A program made the position numbers and the translations under genes. Under the pieces are notes generated by a model. It was not told the origin of the DNA. It saw only the letters and a list, made by a program, of their open reading frames with translations, and made no database searches. Shown piece after piece: positions 46,901 to 55,499 of a stretch of 64,000 nucleotides of DNA (position 1 is its first letter; every line of letters begins with the position of its first letter). Source of the DNA: Gerris lacustris (taxonomy: Eukaryota > Arthropoda > Insecta > Hemiptera > Gerridae); contig OX578284.1 in NCBI GenBank assembly GCA_951217055.1, positions 44,770,967 to 44,834,966 on the forward strand, written 5' to 3'.

Positions 46901-49900
46901 AATTTTGAAGTTTGAAATTTTAATAGTTCTTTATTCAAGATCTTTATTGATTGTTACGTTTTCATGAATATTGTTGGGCTTTCTGCTGACTGCTGAAAAG
47001 TTTTTTCGATATAACCTCGAATAAATAATCTAAAAAATTGTTAACTGTATATTTCATTTTGCTTTTTGTCATTTTAAATCTAACCGTTAAATAATTAATT
47101 AAAACTTACCTAGCTAAGTACCAGGGCTTATCTATATTTATAAAAGTCATCTTATGTGTGTGTATATGTATAGGTGAATGTGAGTATGTTCGTTAAACAA
47201 ATCTACAGTTTTAGTCCGATCTCTATGAAAATTTGCACACTTAACCTTCAAAGCAAGGGGAAGGTCACTGTCTACATGAAAATTCGAAATTTAAACTTTG
47301 ATACACAGGGGTACGGGGTACAAGTAATGATAAGGGGTCAAAGTAATGAATACTCTTCATAATGCATATATCGTTAAAAAGCTCTTTAAGAGTACAGTAA
47401 TTGTTGTTATGTACACTTTTGTCATATTTTCATTTAGGAGATGGGTAAATTTTAAATTTATCTTATCAAAGAGGAGGTGGTATAGAAATAAGTCGGGAGG
47501 AGAAAATCTAAATATTCTCGCATAGTAAAATAATTCAAATGTTTCTTAATGGTAGTTTATAAACTTGTCAAATTAAAATAACACACCGTAGCGAAGCACG
47601 GGTATCCAGCTAGTAATAAATAAAAAAGGAAGCTTAACTTGATTATAGGTAAATTTGTAATAAGAACTATTAACATAAACAAATGTATAAATTGAATTTT
47701 AACAACTTAGATATTAGATTTTTTCAATACTGAGGTTCTAACAATTATGTCACCGTTATCATAATCAGAGTAAAATGAAAGCAAAACTACGTTTTACTAT
47801 GTTTAGACTCCTATCAGCAAAAATATAAAATTATTAGCAAAGAGACAATAATGAAGTCAAGTTGGGTATATGATAGGACTATAATTAATGTGTACTAAAA
47901 TAGTAAAAAGCAATATAATGTTATCTATAGAAATAGAAAAACTTTTTCAAAGTCATATTTTGTTTTAATTGTCTTAATCTATTGGCCATTCATTATTTCC
48001 AAGAGTTGTTCGTTTTTAACGTGATATTAAACAATTTAAACATTAAATTACCTAATTGTTATAAAGAAAATAACTACTAAAATGTATCAATCAATTAGCC
48101 AAAAGAATCAAGCAATTAGAAAAAAGAAGTAAATATATTACTTAATTACTATAAATAAAAAATATCAACTGAAATTTGTCAATCGTTTAGCCTAAAAAGA
48201 AGAAAAATCGTGCGATTTCTATTTAATAATTTATTCCAGGACGTAATGTTTCCGCAATCATAATACAGAAAATATCTAAATCTTTTAAAGGAAATCTAAT
48301 CTATGATTGGGTAAGTAATTGTCACAAATATAATCTAAGGAAGGTGGCTATGTATTGATATTTTGTCTAACGAAACTTATATTTCAAGCAATTTATGAAC
48401 CAATTTACAAAAGAAAAGGCGTTTGAACATTTGACACTTACAGAATATTACTTTTTGAAGTGAAACTTCTTCAGCCGCGATAGAGTAAGTTTACTTGGAT
48501 GAAATTGACATCGGGAAACGAAGGGAGACTCGTCCAAGTGAAAAATGTTTTATGTGAAATTAACGAAATTGCAAGTTTTTGTTTTAAGAATTGCCTGGAA
48601 TAGATATTTTAATCGATTGCCGACTTAGGCCGGCAGTTGATTTACCCTAATCACCCCCCCCCCCCCCCCCCCCCTAAAACTCTTCACTCTGGATGAGTCT
48701 CGAACCCCCGACCCTTGGATTGAGAGTCTCATGTGATTAACCACTATAATACCACGGGAGTAGTTGATTTATTTTATACACAGAATTGGTATATAAGGGT
48801 AATATTATAAAAATTATTTTATATATTAATGTTGTTTTCATATTTGTCTTCATTATTCGCTAACATCTTATGAAAATATTGTATTAATTGAAATTATTTT
48901 TCTTTGAGAAGTTATCTGACTGTGGCGGCATTGTAAACTCTTGTTTATAAATATGTATGTTGCGTATTTAATAAATGATTTATATAATATGCATTACTTA
49001 ATATGAAATAGCACAATAACCCTAATTATCGTACTATTTCATACACATATTTCATATGTTTATTCTGTTTCTAGAACTTTAGTTTCACTTCTAATGCGTG
49101 AGAGTCTCACATATATTTTCTCGTAGAACAACAGCCCGTGGAAGGCTTAAGCATAACAAAGGACTTTCACTTGTAATTATTTACAGCTTAATTACAGGTT
49201 TAACGTGTCACTAAGCCAAATTTGGCATTCACAACCGATAAACTTCTATTGGATAGACGCTACTTCTCAGTAACACCTATGTAAGCATGGCTAGGTACGA
49301 AACCTGAGCATGGGGGAACTTAGACGAACACGGCAATCGAACCAGGAACTCCCTGTCCAAATGAATTATAGAAACTACGAGAAAAACCTGACGGAAGTTT
49401 AAAAGAATTGCTAATATATCGTGTTATTTTTTTTACACATTGTTACCTTAACATTATAGGACGATAAAAGACAACACATTCTCATGCACGATTATCGTTG
49501 TGCCCTAGTTGCCAAGCTTCATTTTTGTAATTCATTATCTTAAAAATTAGGTTGTTCCTAGGAAGTAGCTTTAAATAGTATTATGTAAGTTTCTAATGTT
49601 ATCTAGCTCTAAGCATATTTCAAACACCTTAAGAAAAAATATCAGATCTAATTTAGTTTTCCTCTATAACTTTATACACTGTATCATTTTATTAAAATTT
49701 TATTTTTTATTTTTATAGAGTATTTTTCAAGAGAATCTATCATCTGACAACGACCCATGCAAGCACACTGTCCGGTTTAATAACGATATTAGCCTTTATC
49801 TTATCTCCTCCATTCGGTTACCTCTTGGACAGAATTGGTTGCAATCTGATTTTCTTAACAGGAGCGGTTTTTCTTAACATCATATCTCACGGAATCTTCG

Positions 49901-52900
49901 CCTTTACAAATTGGAATCCAGTTATTCCAGTAGTAAGTTTAATAAGAACGTAGACTGGATACTTGAACTAATTCCTTATTAATTATTATTGAACTAATTT
50001 AATTATGTTTCTGCTTGTATCCAGATGATAATGGCAATATCAATAGTTCTATCATCCAGTTTGTGGTCTCAATTTCAATATCTCGTAGCTGAGCATCAGT
50101 ACATGATTGCATATGGAGTGTGAGTACATTTTTAATTCTATTTTACTTTTGTTCAGTAGTGTGCTAGGTTAAGTTCAAGCAAGCAAGTAGTGTGTATGTT
50201 TACTTGAACAAATTCGCCCGATTTTTGTCACCCTCATATCTCTGCCTCCATTTAAAATTAGAAACATAGATTATGCTTAAGTATCTTAAGACACTCTAAA
50301 AAATTGAGCCCTTAATATTAAGCCTTTTTAAATAGGGAGAAGTTTGAAGTTGGCGTTTTTGTTACTCACTCATTAGAAACTTGAAATTTGGCTCACTTAT
50401 AGCTATAGCCTTACAACTGACGGCATGAGGCATAATTTGAGTATAATCATGTGTAGTCACATGGGAGTTACTTGGGTTATAGAATGGAGAGAACTTGGAA
50501 GAAAATAAAACATTTCTAAACCCTCTCCCAAAAAGTCAGCCTACAGAAGAAGTTATTTCTACATTGCAGCCAAGTCTGTTTTATGAATCATCATAAAAGC
50601 TAAGTGTTAAGCCATAAAAAGAAATGAGCCTGCGCTCATGAAAGTAGGATAAAAGTGAAGTTGTGGACTAAAGAAAGATCAGACTTGGCCTCAATGTAGA
50701 TATCACTAACATGATAGGCTGACTTTTTTTGGGAGCTGACTCATTTATTTTATAGGCCCTTTTTCACGGTTAGGTTTTTTGAGGTTATACACGCACATTA
50801 AACCAAATAAATATATTTTTAATACTTTAATTTAAGTAATGAATAAATTTTCTATTCTAATGAATCCCATCTCATCTTCTAAGCTGTGAGGTGATCAAAT
50901 AACTTAGCCCAGTTGTTAACAACTCACCTAAGACACTGATATACTGGTTCAAACCCCTGAAGTGTAAGACATGCTTCACGTATGATCACATTGAAAAGAG
51001 ATGACTGCCGATCCTTTTCATGTAACAACCTAATAATGTGTTGATGGGAATGTAGAAGATGCACAAGAAAAAAAAATACGAAGATGAGTCCTTGTAAGTG
51101 TTATTTAATTTAATAAGAAAAAGAAACAGAAAAAGGTAAAGAAAAAGAAAAAGAAAAAGGAAAAGAACAAGGAAAGGAAAAGGGAAAGAAAAAGAAAAAG
51201 AAAAAGAAAAAGAAAAAAGAAAAAAAGAAAAGGAAAAGGAAAAGGAAAAATTAAAATTAAAGTAGAAATAAAAAGAAATTACTTTAAATCACTCACATTT
51301 AAAGATTTCATGTTGACACTAAAATGACCAAATTCGAATAGATATCCCAACATAGAACAAAAAATCCCAATGATTGAAATGACTTACACTTCTGACTCCT
51401 TTGACGAATTACTTTTTATTAATATTTTTTTTTTAATTATATGACAAATGAAAAGTTTTTTAAATTTAAATTTTAATAGGTTTGAAAATGTTCCAATGTA
51501 GTAATGAAATGAAGCCGTTTTTTAAAAAAAATATTAAATTTAATTAAAAATATATATATATATAATAATATATACGCCTATTTGAGACAAAATAGTTTTT
51601 GGATAAAGCGCACAAAAATTCAAAATATATCACATTTTTTCCTTTCCAAACTACCAAATGACTGGACTAAATTGTCTGATGACTATTTCAAAATGATTCG
51701 GATATATTTATAGCCCTCAACTATTCCAAGCTTTACTTTACTATGCGATTAACAAGTAAGTTAATCAATCACAAAGTACCTTTTAAATTCAAGAAATGAG
51801 CTCTACCGTAAAAATATACCATTTACAACTATTTAGTGGTTTATACATAAAACACCACAAAGTTAAACTTACACCGTCTATTATCTAAAAATCTTCATAC
51901 GAATTAAATGTAACTATCTCTTTAATAGTTATTTAATTAATTTATATTACAGGGCACAAACGGGACTTAATGGTGGACTAGCAGTTGGTACTATAACTTC
52001 TGGTGTTATCATAGATAAATATGGTTATAGCGGTTTTATTACCAGTCTATTTATCCTGATTGTCTGTAAGTAAATCATAATTTAAGTTTAGGTAAATTTA
52101 AAATGATAAGCTAACGAGGTAGTTGTAAATTATTTTATCTACGATTGATAAAATATATACATTATATCTCTGTTTAGATGCGTAGAAAGTGATTCTTTTT
52201 GTAGCTGTATTCATTGCGCATGGGCGTTCATAATTCTTCTTTTTTCCGCCCTAGTGCGGAAAAAAGAGGAATTCTTCACCTTAACGCACGATTAGCGAGT
52301 TGATTTACATTTAACAAAACTAATTTGCTGTTTATTTAATTAAAGTAACTGTTTATATTGACTTTTTAGGGAAAAACAATGAGTGATATAAGTGATTATG
52401 ACGAAAATGGGGAGAATAATACGCCTCCCGAAATATTTAATTCGACACAAAATGCAACTAATGAATTAATGTCATCTTTATCAAAAGAGAAATACGAACT
52501 TACATACATTTTTATTAATTTTATTTCTGTATTTATTATTAAAATCCACAATCGTAGATAAAGTACGGTACTCAACAAGTGGGAGAACTGCATTTTGCTT
52601 TGCTCGTGTGGTTTTACTAACATCGATCGCTATCGCTCGGCTGCAAACTCCACACTCGCATGCAAAATGCTATACTTTCCGCACCAGACGAGCAAGGTAC
52701 TATTAATCACTTTACTCACTGCACAATAAGTTTATGAACTATTGCAATTTGACTTAAATTTCGTCAGTAGAAATGTTTATAGGATATAATATGTTTTCCC
52801 ACTGAAACTTTAAGTATATAATGAACTGGGGAAGTAAAACCCAAATAAAATAACATAACCCATATTATATTTTACACGCTGTAAGAGCTATCATTTGATG

Positions 52901-54164
52901 ATAATCTCATAATTATGAATAATATATCATATATCTACCATCTTGTCAAATTTAGTACCAATTCGATATTTCGATATACTAGTGCCTAAGGTTGGGGAAA
53001 ATTTCTCCTTAACATTTTCGTGACCCTATCTTCAATATTGTATTGCATATTGCATACCCTAAGGAATGCAGGGATACACATGGCCCTAAAACCATAAATT
53101 CTACTAAAATTTTGCCGTCTGCTCCATTTCTTATGGGTATAAAATAAAAACTAAGTTTTTTTTTGTTTTTTTATCTCTATGCGATATTTCAGCTCCACTT
53201 GGGCCATTATCAAGCTAAAACAATAATTTATTTACAATTATCAACACATACATTTTTACATTATTTAAAAAACATAAACAACCTAAACAAAGACACAATT
53301 CGTACAATAAAAAATGTCTCGTTAACATTTTCGCGACCCTACCTTCAACATGGTGTATTGCATATTGCATACCCTAAGGATTGCAGGGATATATATGGCC
53401 CTAAATTCTACTACAATCGTTACTGGATTAGGGAGGAGGGACTGTAGGCTGATTTATTTTAACTGAGCTGAGGTTAATGCCATTACTTAATTTGTTTATT
53501 TATTGTGTTGTTTAAAATTACATTACTTTTGTATTTTATACAAAGCTGCTAATAATTCCTGAACTTAAGTAGGTGGGCTGATGACCCTTCGTCGGAGGTT
53601 AAAAGAGAAGAGATTAAATAAAGCTTTATTATTTTCAACCTTTCAAGCATTCTTTTTTATATTTTCCTAATATCATTCCTTTATTCTTTTGAATTTATCG
53701 AAACAATTTTATTATTTTTTACTTTATTAAAATTAAATTTATACTCACACCTGTATTAATTCCATTGAATTTATTTATATATTATGTTTGTTTTTTTTTC
53801 AAAAGTATATAAATATACTTTTTTAATTTATATCTGTATTATTTAAAAGATTTTCTCGACCCTAAAATATTTTTTCGCGACCATAGGGTTGGGAAACGCT
53901 GATTTGCATAACTGTAAAAGTTAATTGAAATTGGAATTATTTTATAGCTTAATTTTAATAGAACGAGGGGAAAGTACAAAATATTAGCCAAATCAAAGAA
54001 AAGTAAGTTTTACATTCACTTACAATTAACCAAATTATTCTTATGTTTCAGGTACGATTCCTATTTTAATTCTAATGTGGATTTTTAATTATAAAAAAGG
54101 AAATATCCTTAATTTGAATCCAAAAAATAAATTAATATATCTTGGACGAAATAAGGATAAATAA
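31850..54164 (+). CDS. Gene C: complete MFSD1-like MFS transporter
   Basis: This is the third paralogue, 436 aa. Exons are 31850-31910, 41809-41956, 43944-44069, 44678-44886, 45845-46076, 49719-49932, 50025-50119, 51953-52065 and 54052-54164. Every exon has exactly the length and phase of its gene B counterpart, and the joined 1311 bases have no internal stop. MFS boxes (HGYLLDRYLG, FGRTIIG, FGYLLDRIG, QYMIAYG) are intact. Intron 1 is about 9.9 kb because an antisense LTR retrotransposon sits in it. Introns 2 and 5 carry a MITE and a Helitron absent from gene B. Function is expected to resemble MFSD1 (organic solute or dipeptide export across an endolysosomal membrane), by homology only. Whether the large insertions affect splicing cannot be seen here. 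Confidence 0.9.
31985..32264 (-). repeat. Family member left of the LTR element
   Basis: This is an inverted-orientation copy of the CCCAAAAAAGTCAGCC family (cccaaaaaagccagcctatc at 31998). The LTR retrotransposon inserted right at its right end. Confidence 0.6.
32265..32994 (-). repeat. 3' LTR of the CsRn1-type element (730 bp)
   Basis: The sequence matches the other LTR apart from one missing 60-bp unit. It starts tgtcgggctc at the left and ends gtcgccaca at the right in + orientation. A minus-strand TATA-like box lies near 32738-32748. Confidence 0.9.
32345..32648. repeat. 60-bp tandem repeat array in the 3' LTR (5 units)
   Basis: The unit starts gtaaggagtgccgaagacac. Units 1-3 read GAGTGCC and units 4-5 read GAATGCC. 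Because 60 is divisible by 3, both strands stay open across the array and create spurious long ORFs. Confidence 0.92.
32995..33005 (-). other. Polypurine tract of the LTR element
   Basis: The minus strand reads GGGAGGAGGTC immediately before the TGTGGCG start of the 3' LTR, the expected place for the plus-strand primer. Confidence 0.7.
33122..36361 (-). CDS. pol: Pol polyprotein: protease, reverse transcriptase, RNase H, integrase
   Basis: The frame is open from just after a TAA at 36362-36364 to the stop at 33122 and has no obvious independent ATG start. Order of domains: aspartic protease (LVDTGAS, then ILGADFL), reverse transcriptase (DINRAYYHIP, FVYLDDILIA with catalytic YLDD), RNase H (FLACDASDTG, TDHKPLI), integrase zinc domain (HX3H, CX2C ending CCVACQ), integrase core with the D (HLDLVGPLP), D (TTDQGRQFES) and E (NGCIERWHRSF) residues, then a proline-rich tail. 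All catalytic residues I can identify are present, so the copy may be competent. Overlap with gag implies -1 frameshifting. Confidence 0.92.
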   Translation of the reverse strand, partial: GNPGTGKRIRVTGETASVTNLAFRRLFITDRQTREHFLVDTGASLSILPPRRKGSQQPAQYRLYAANGTSIATYGEQYRQLDFGLRQRLPWTFIVADVTQPILGADFLTTYNLIVDLHNRRLVQSSSGEKVPGRACMIHAEAFSTFPGDGMYSHLLKDFPDLTKPSRMKDNVVTDVKHYIETHGRPVTCRARRLPPDKFIAAKAEFNRMCDEGICRPSNSPWASPLHVVYKKDGSLRPCGDYRLLNTRTVPDKYGVPNLLDFTNHLDGTTIFSTLDINRAYYHIPVAEEDIPKTAIITPFGLFEFVRMTFGLRNAAQTFQRFMDRIFRDLPFVFVYLDDILIASPDAETHELHLRTVFQKLDSKGLTLNLHKCALGQPSVDFLGYRVSYEGIEPRKDRVQAILDYPKPTTIRDLRRFLGMVNFYRRCLPHAASTQKALNGYLHKTKKNDRTPIDWTPEALSSFDATRQALANATRLAHPSSGVPLFLACDASDTGIGAVLQQQRGSEFEPLGFFSRALSKTQANYSTYDRELLAVFEAVRHFRPLIEGLAFTILTDHKPLIHAMKQMSSTACPRRIRQLNFISQFSTDIQYRTGESNTVADALSRIEEVCIPDNYQALADAQLNDPEAQQMVQRRTHKLENVKIPGSDISLLCEIDSGNARPYLPPSFRKVIFDKLHGLSHPGVRATRCLIAQRFFWPNMNQDVGNWAKCCVACQTAKVHRHTVTPLGTFQPAQKMEHVHLDLVGPLPPSEGKLYCLTMIDRATRWPEAIPLSNMEASTVAKAFHTHWVARFGVPLRLTTDQGRQFESDLFTQLTALLGIHRIRTTAYHPQSNGCIERWHRSFKATLMTHLEEPRWTRVLPTALLGLRAAIRLDDGLSTAESLYGQPLRLPGDYFPPSTFQTTNSELTPLKQDMAGTYTSRRSYVSNDLSTCSHVFLRADIVRRSLQPPYTGPHLVIKRDEKTITIQLPGRTARVTLDRVKPAYLLGDTTAPAQHESSNDSQAAPSPDTPPPNHQLTSGDSQPACSSKDHSGITTLPFGTSEPVSPTKDKPGYRTRKGRLVKPVVRFSPIVECFSTRTL
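36328..37224 (-). CDS. gag: Gag protein of the CsRn1-type element
   Basis: This 298-aa protein builds the retrotransposon particle and packages the RNA. It begins MTDAESKVQPDH 38 bases downstream of the primer site. Residues about 45-160 contain the arthropod/flatworm-type capsid segment (LPPFWEEDPLLWFVQAEAMF). A zinc knuckle near the C terminus, CWYH to CRQPC, fits CX2HX9CX3C, the unusual CsRn1 form. The frame is uninterrupted and ends TAA at 36328-36330. It overlaps pol by 34 bases in the -1 frame, so pol is expected to be made as a Gag-Pol fusion. Confidence 0.88.
   Translation of the reverse strand: MTDAESKVQPDHLAQPGDSQQDSVSPATAVSTAAADTQAVNAMVNLPPFWEEDPLLWFVQAEAMFSVGRIIAQDRRFQMVVARLPYKVLVQVLDIVRTPGEAPYTQMKQRLTVIYSQSQERRIQRLLEETQLGDQKPSQLLRQMEALAGAAATAQLLRTIWLRALPTRVQSVLAALEQEDLDKLAAVADKILEVDSTPQISAATATPLSHLEVAEIVRAEVNNLRKEFDRLLSQRGRPRSRTRLSPAGRRVDSPWRRSSPTTRSQFCWYHRTFAGDAATCRQPCTWSKETQGQGNESG
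36340..36346 (-). promoter_or_regulatory. Likely -1 ribosomal frameshift site GGGAAAC
   Basis: In the gag frame the codons read CAG GGA AAC, so the heptamer G GGA AAC fits X XXY YYZ exactly. It lies in the 34-base gag/pol overlap, four codons before the gag stop. A downstream pseudoknot or stem was not established. Confidence 0.75.
37262..37279 (-). promoter_or_regulatory. Primer binding site for tRNA-Trp
   Basis: The + strand here reads ATCACGTCGGGGTCACCA, which is the 3' end of metazoan tRNA-Trp including CCA. On the element's sense strand this is the complement used to prime minus-strand DNA, two bases from the 5' LTR. Confidence 0.85.
37282..38071 (-). repeat. 5' LTR of the CsRn1-type element (790 bp)
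   Basis: In element orientation this is the upstream LTR. It holds six 60-bp tandem units (37363-37722) where the other LTR has five. A TATA-like ctatatatacc is present on the minus strand near 37815-37825. The tandem units lie downstream of that TATA in the transcription direction, so they would fall in R/U5 if this TATA is used. Confidence 0.9.
37362..37725. repeat. 60-bp tandem repeat array in the 5' LTR (6 units)
   Basis: This is the same unit as in the other LTR, with pattern GAGTGCC x4 then GAATGCC x2. The extra unit is thus of the GAG type. Confidence 0.92.
38076..38270 (+). repeat. Family member right of the LTR element
   Basis: This is a forward copy of the same family (aaaataaaagagcagcgttg, taataggctgacttttttgg). 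With 31985-32264 it formed an inverted pair before the LTR element landed at their junction. Confidence 0.6.
38998..39728. mobile_element. TIR element copy 1 (GGTGGGTTCACAGCTAGCGG family)
   Basis: The left end reads ggtggattcacagctagcgg and the right end is its inverted match ccgctagctatgaacccacc. Internal blocks (gcggcaccgc, cctcccctcgagttttggtc) match copy 2 in opposite orientation. Flanks are ctaaa and ttaag. It lies in intron 1 of gene C. Confidence 0.7.
39389..39467. repeat. 79-bp exact direct repeat, copy 1
   Basis: This block (attactgataagagactgaa at its start, aacataacaacactca at its end) recurs without a difference at 39835-39913. It sits inside TIR element copy 1. Confidence 0.85.
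39835..39913. repeat. 79-bp exact direct repeat, copy 2
   Basis: It is identical to 39389-39467 but lies outside the TIR element. The pair may be the terminal repeats of a small element or one block copied twice. Confidence 0.85.
40404..40442 (+). repeat. Penelope-type tail motif
   Basis: The stretch ttgaagatgacc, a short loop, aggttgaaatatagcc resembles the stem-bearing arms at 26.8-27.1 kb. A single isolated copy in gene C intron 1. Confidence 0.35.
41809..41956 (+). CDS. Gene C exon 2 (end of TM1, TM2)
   Basis: The acceptor is tcttttag and the donor gtatga, giving 148 bases. The exon encodes TFGLTILPGSLQHDIQ and TM2 ending HGYLLD. Confidence 0.88.
42706..43263. mobile_element. 558-bp MITE with TA target duplication in gene C intron 2
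   Basis: Perfect 21-bp terminal inverted repeats begin GAGGTCGACCAAGAAGTCAT and are flanked by TA on both sides. The homologous intron of gene B (near 21400, attattagacttg) has a single TA, so this is a post-duplication insertion. TA duplication suggests mobilisation by a Tc1/mariner-type transposase. The internal reading frame at 42832-43047 is low complexity and not a transposase. Confidence 0.8.
43944..44069 (+). CDS. Gene C exon 3 (TM3-TM4)
   Basis: A doubled acceptor (ttcagcag) precedes this 126-base exon. The frame and gene B require use of the second AG. It encodes YLGIKLATYLYSTLVLIGSV and the FGRTIIG box. Confidence 0.88.
44678..44886 (+). CDS. Gene C exon 4 (TM5, start of TM6)
   Basis: This 209-base exon encodes [18 protein letters not shown] and TM5. 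The donor is gtttgt, a weak but paralogous site (gttggt in B, gttagt in A). Confidence 0.88.
44940..45030 (+). repeat. tRNA-derived SINE relic, gene C intron 4
   Basis: The stretch gtagccgagtggttggctgc fits an A box and ggttctaatct a decayed B box, with a Ser/Leu-type layout. A conserved tail gggaggtaagacattc follows. It sits about 55 bases after exon 4. Confidence 0.6.
45845..46076 (+). CDS. Gene C exon 5 (TM6, central loop, TM7)
   Basis: This 232-base exon encodes IMSFFVITPSLLLGYMYG, the acidic loop (EESQNDTEESWQQN) and TM7 ending SFLSMSQ. Confidence 0.88.
46205..46808. mobile_element. TIR element copy 2, gene C intron 5
   Basis: The left end ggtgggttcataggtagcgg and right end ccgctagctgtgaacccacc form inverted repeats flanked by TTAA(C) and TTAA. 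The corresponding place in gene B intron 5 lacks it. TTAA flanks would fit a piggyBac-type transposase, which is a guess. Confidence 0.7.
47131..47613 (+). mobile_element. Non-autonomous Helitron in gene C intron 5
   Basis: The element begins TCTATATTTATAAAAGTC after a host A and ends CCAGCTAG before a host T. A short hairpin (CCGT/ACGG) lies eight bases before the CTAG end. Gene B's homologous intron reads caggactta ttataaataaaa at the same place with nothing inserted, confirming insertion between A and T without target duplication. It encodes no Rep/helicase at 483 bp, so it would need a helper. Confidence 0.85.
48680..48765 (-). repeat. tRNA-like sequence beside a C21 tract
   Basis: The minus strand reads cccgtggtattatagtgg (A-box-like), then cggggg and gttcgagac (B-box-like), resembling a Glu/Gln-type tRNA. 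Acceptor and anticodon stems do not pair well, so it is a pseudo-tRNA or SINE head. A run of 21 C residues (48654-48674) lies beside it. Confidence 0.5.
49719..49932 (+). CDS. Gene C exon 6 (TM8-TM9)
   Basis: This 214-base exon encodes VFFKRIYHLTTTHAS, helix 8, FGYLLDRIG and helix 9 ending TNWNPVIPV. It differs from gene B at 11 of 71 residues by my count. Confidence 0.88.
50025..50119 (+). CDS. Gene C exon 7 (TM10)
   Basis: This 95-base exon is nearly identical to gene B exon 7 and is preceded by a 92-base intron of the same length as in B. Confidence 0.89.
50150..50790 (+). repeat. Dispersed repeat of the CCCAAAAAAGTCAGCC family, gene C intron 7
   Basis: It aligns along most of its length with the copy in gene A intron 5, including ctcccaaaaagtcagcc and gataggctgactttttttgg. 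Different introns mean independent insertions. Confidence 0.65.
50888..50985 (+). repeat. tRNA-derived SINE fragment, gene C intron 7
   Basis: The stretch acttagcccagttgttaaca resembles the A-box head, tggttcaaacccc the B box, and gtaagacatgc the tail of the intron-4 SINE family. Confidence 0.5.
51110..51250. repeat. Purine-rich (GAAAAA)n low-complexity tract
   Basis: An A/G-only imperfect hexamer repeat (agaaaaagaaaaagg) in gene C intron 7. Confidence 0.9.
51953..52065 (+). CDS. Gene C exon 8 (TM11)
   Basis: This 113-base exon encodes AQTGLNGGLAVGTITSGVII and DKYGYSGF, with donor gtaagt. Confidence 0.89.
52230..52278. repeat. Short hairpin next to the recombinase-like fragment
   Basis: aattcttcttttttccgc and gcggaaaaaagaggaatt form an 18-bp stem with a 6-base loop. 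It may be the end of the same deleted transposon. Confidence 0.5.
52379..52561 (+). pseudogene. N-terminal fragment resembling a crypton-type tyrosine recombinase
   Basis: The 60-aa frame starts MSDISDYDENGENNTPPEIF and continues with an acidic, serine-rich part and LSKEKYELTYIFINF. The last block resembles the start of the SAM-like DNA-binding domain of transposon tyrosine recombinases (pattern KSKEKYE..Y..F). The frame then runs out, with no catalytic domain nearby. It sits in gene C intron 8 between hairpin-rich repeat ends, so it is probably an internally deleted transposon. Confidence 0.4.
53005..53412. repeat. Direct repeats around a GAAATAT-stem motif, gene C intron 8
   Basis: About 100 bases at 53005-53105 (aacattttcgtgaccctatc, ttgcatattgcataccctaa) recur at 53312-53412. 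Between them the minus strand reads ttgataatggccc and gctgaaatat. This resembles a Penelope-like element remnant with direct terminal repeats. Confidence 0.45.
54052..54164 (+). CDS. Gene C exon 9 (TM12 and C terminus)
   Basis: This 113-base exon encodes TIPILILMWIFN and a tail ending YLGRNKDK before TAA. Confidence 0.89.
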
Positions 54165-55339
54165 TTGATTCTACCTCTGTTCGTTCATTCTTATTTTGTA
54201 AAAATATACGAGTAATATTATATATTGTATTCTCATTTTTTTAAATTAAAAATTGTATTATTTTTCATAGATCTTATTCTAATACAAATTTAATTTTGAC
54301 TCCACAACTGTGCTCTATAAATACACTTATTTAAGGATACAATGAGAAAATATTATATTGGAATTTAATTTATTATAAATATATTTATGTAAAATATGTA
54401 ATATTCATGTCGAAGGAGGATCTAAAATTTTCGTCAAAATATCATATTCTAATTATATTCCACTTAGGTGAAAACACAGAAAGCAGCTTTAAAATAAATA
54501 ATAAATCAAATACAAAATCTTGTGGCCTTATTTTGTTCGTAATTATAGTTTCTATCTATGTTTATGTCCTGATTTATTAAAAAAAAAAAATAATAATAAC
54601 AATCAAATCACTAAAAAAAATAAGTACGCCTTTACAATATTACTTATTTATCTTATTAAATCTGTTTTCAGCCTAACCACCATCAGTACCAATAATAGGA
54701 AAACAAGAATTAAATTTAAACTCCTATAGAATAGGTGTAAAGTTTCGGCAAAAATTTAAATTCTAGTCTTTTCAAATCGCCACTGATGATTGCTTTGTGT
54801 AGTTTCAACGCTGCTTTGATAAAATTAACCAGTATTATGTTACGTAAAGATGCACTTCCTTGTAATTTATTGATTTCTTAATCTTTATTTAGATATTTAT
54901 ATATTATTCATGACAGTGTTGCCTTTAATTATTTATAGTGTTGTCACCATAGATACATAAATAAATAAACATATTCTCTTCCACAAGATTTAGTTTATTT
55001 ATAATTTAAGTTATAATTATGAATGTAGAATAACGTTTATTAATATATTACACTTCTTTGTGTCCTTTAAAGATGAATTACCATCGCTTCCATTTTGTGA
55101 TGCTCATAGCCCTAGGTTATAACAAGACAAAGGGACTGGCTACTTAATATGACGATTTGATGTGATCCAGAGATCATTGGTCCAAAATCCAATGAGACAT
55201 TTGTTGGTTTGGATCTAGGTTTTAAGCATTCAGTTTTGACAATTTCTATTAAATTTAGCATTTGAAACTAAGTGTCCAAATAGATTTTAACTTTTAATAA
55301 TTTACCTTATTAATTCTGTTTTATATTGTTACATTATAA

Positions 55340-55497
55340 TCTTATGAGCCGTTAACCCCTATAGCAACGGGCATAATTTTATATTTAGTAAAAGAATAAG
55401 ATTGAACTACTTAATTTAGATGTCTACGTTTGTTTTGATTTGTTGGTCTTTAAATAAATAAGTTGTTACATATATTTGAATACCAATAAATCAAAAT
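55340..55497 (+). repeat. Left part of a local direct duplication
   Basis: tagcaacgggcataatttta and the following bases match 58136 onward (tagcaacaggcttaatttta). The match resumes at 56036 after the inserted repeat (caaacatttatttttattgg). Confidence 0.5.
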
Positions 55498-55499
55498 AG

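Noticed and set aside
47174..47362. 62-codon frame as a gene
   Set aside because: It lies wholly within the non-autonomous Helitron.
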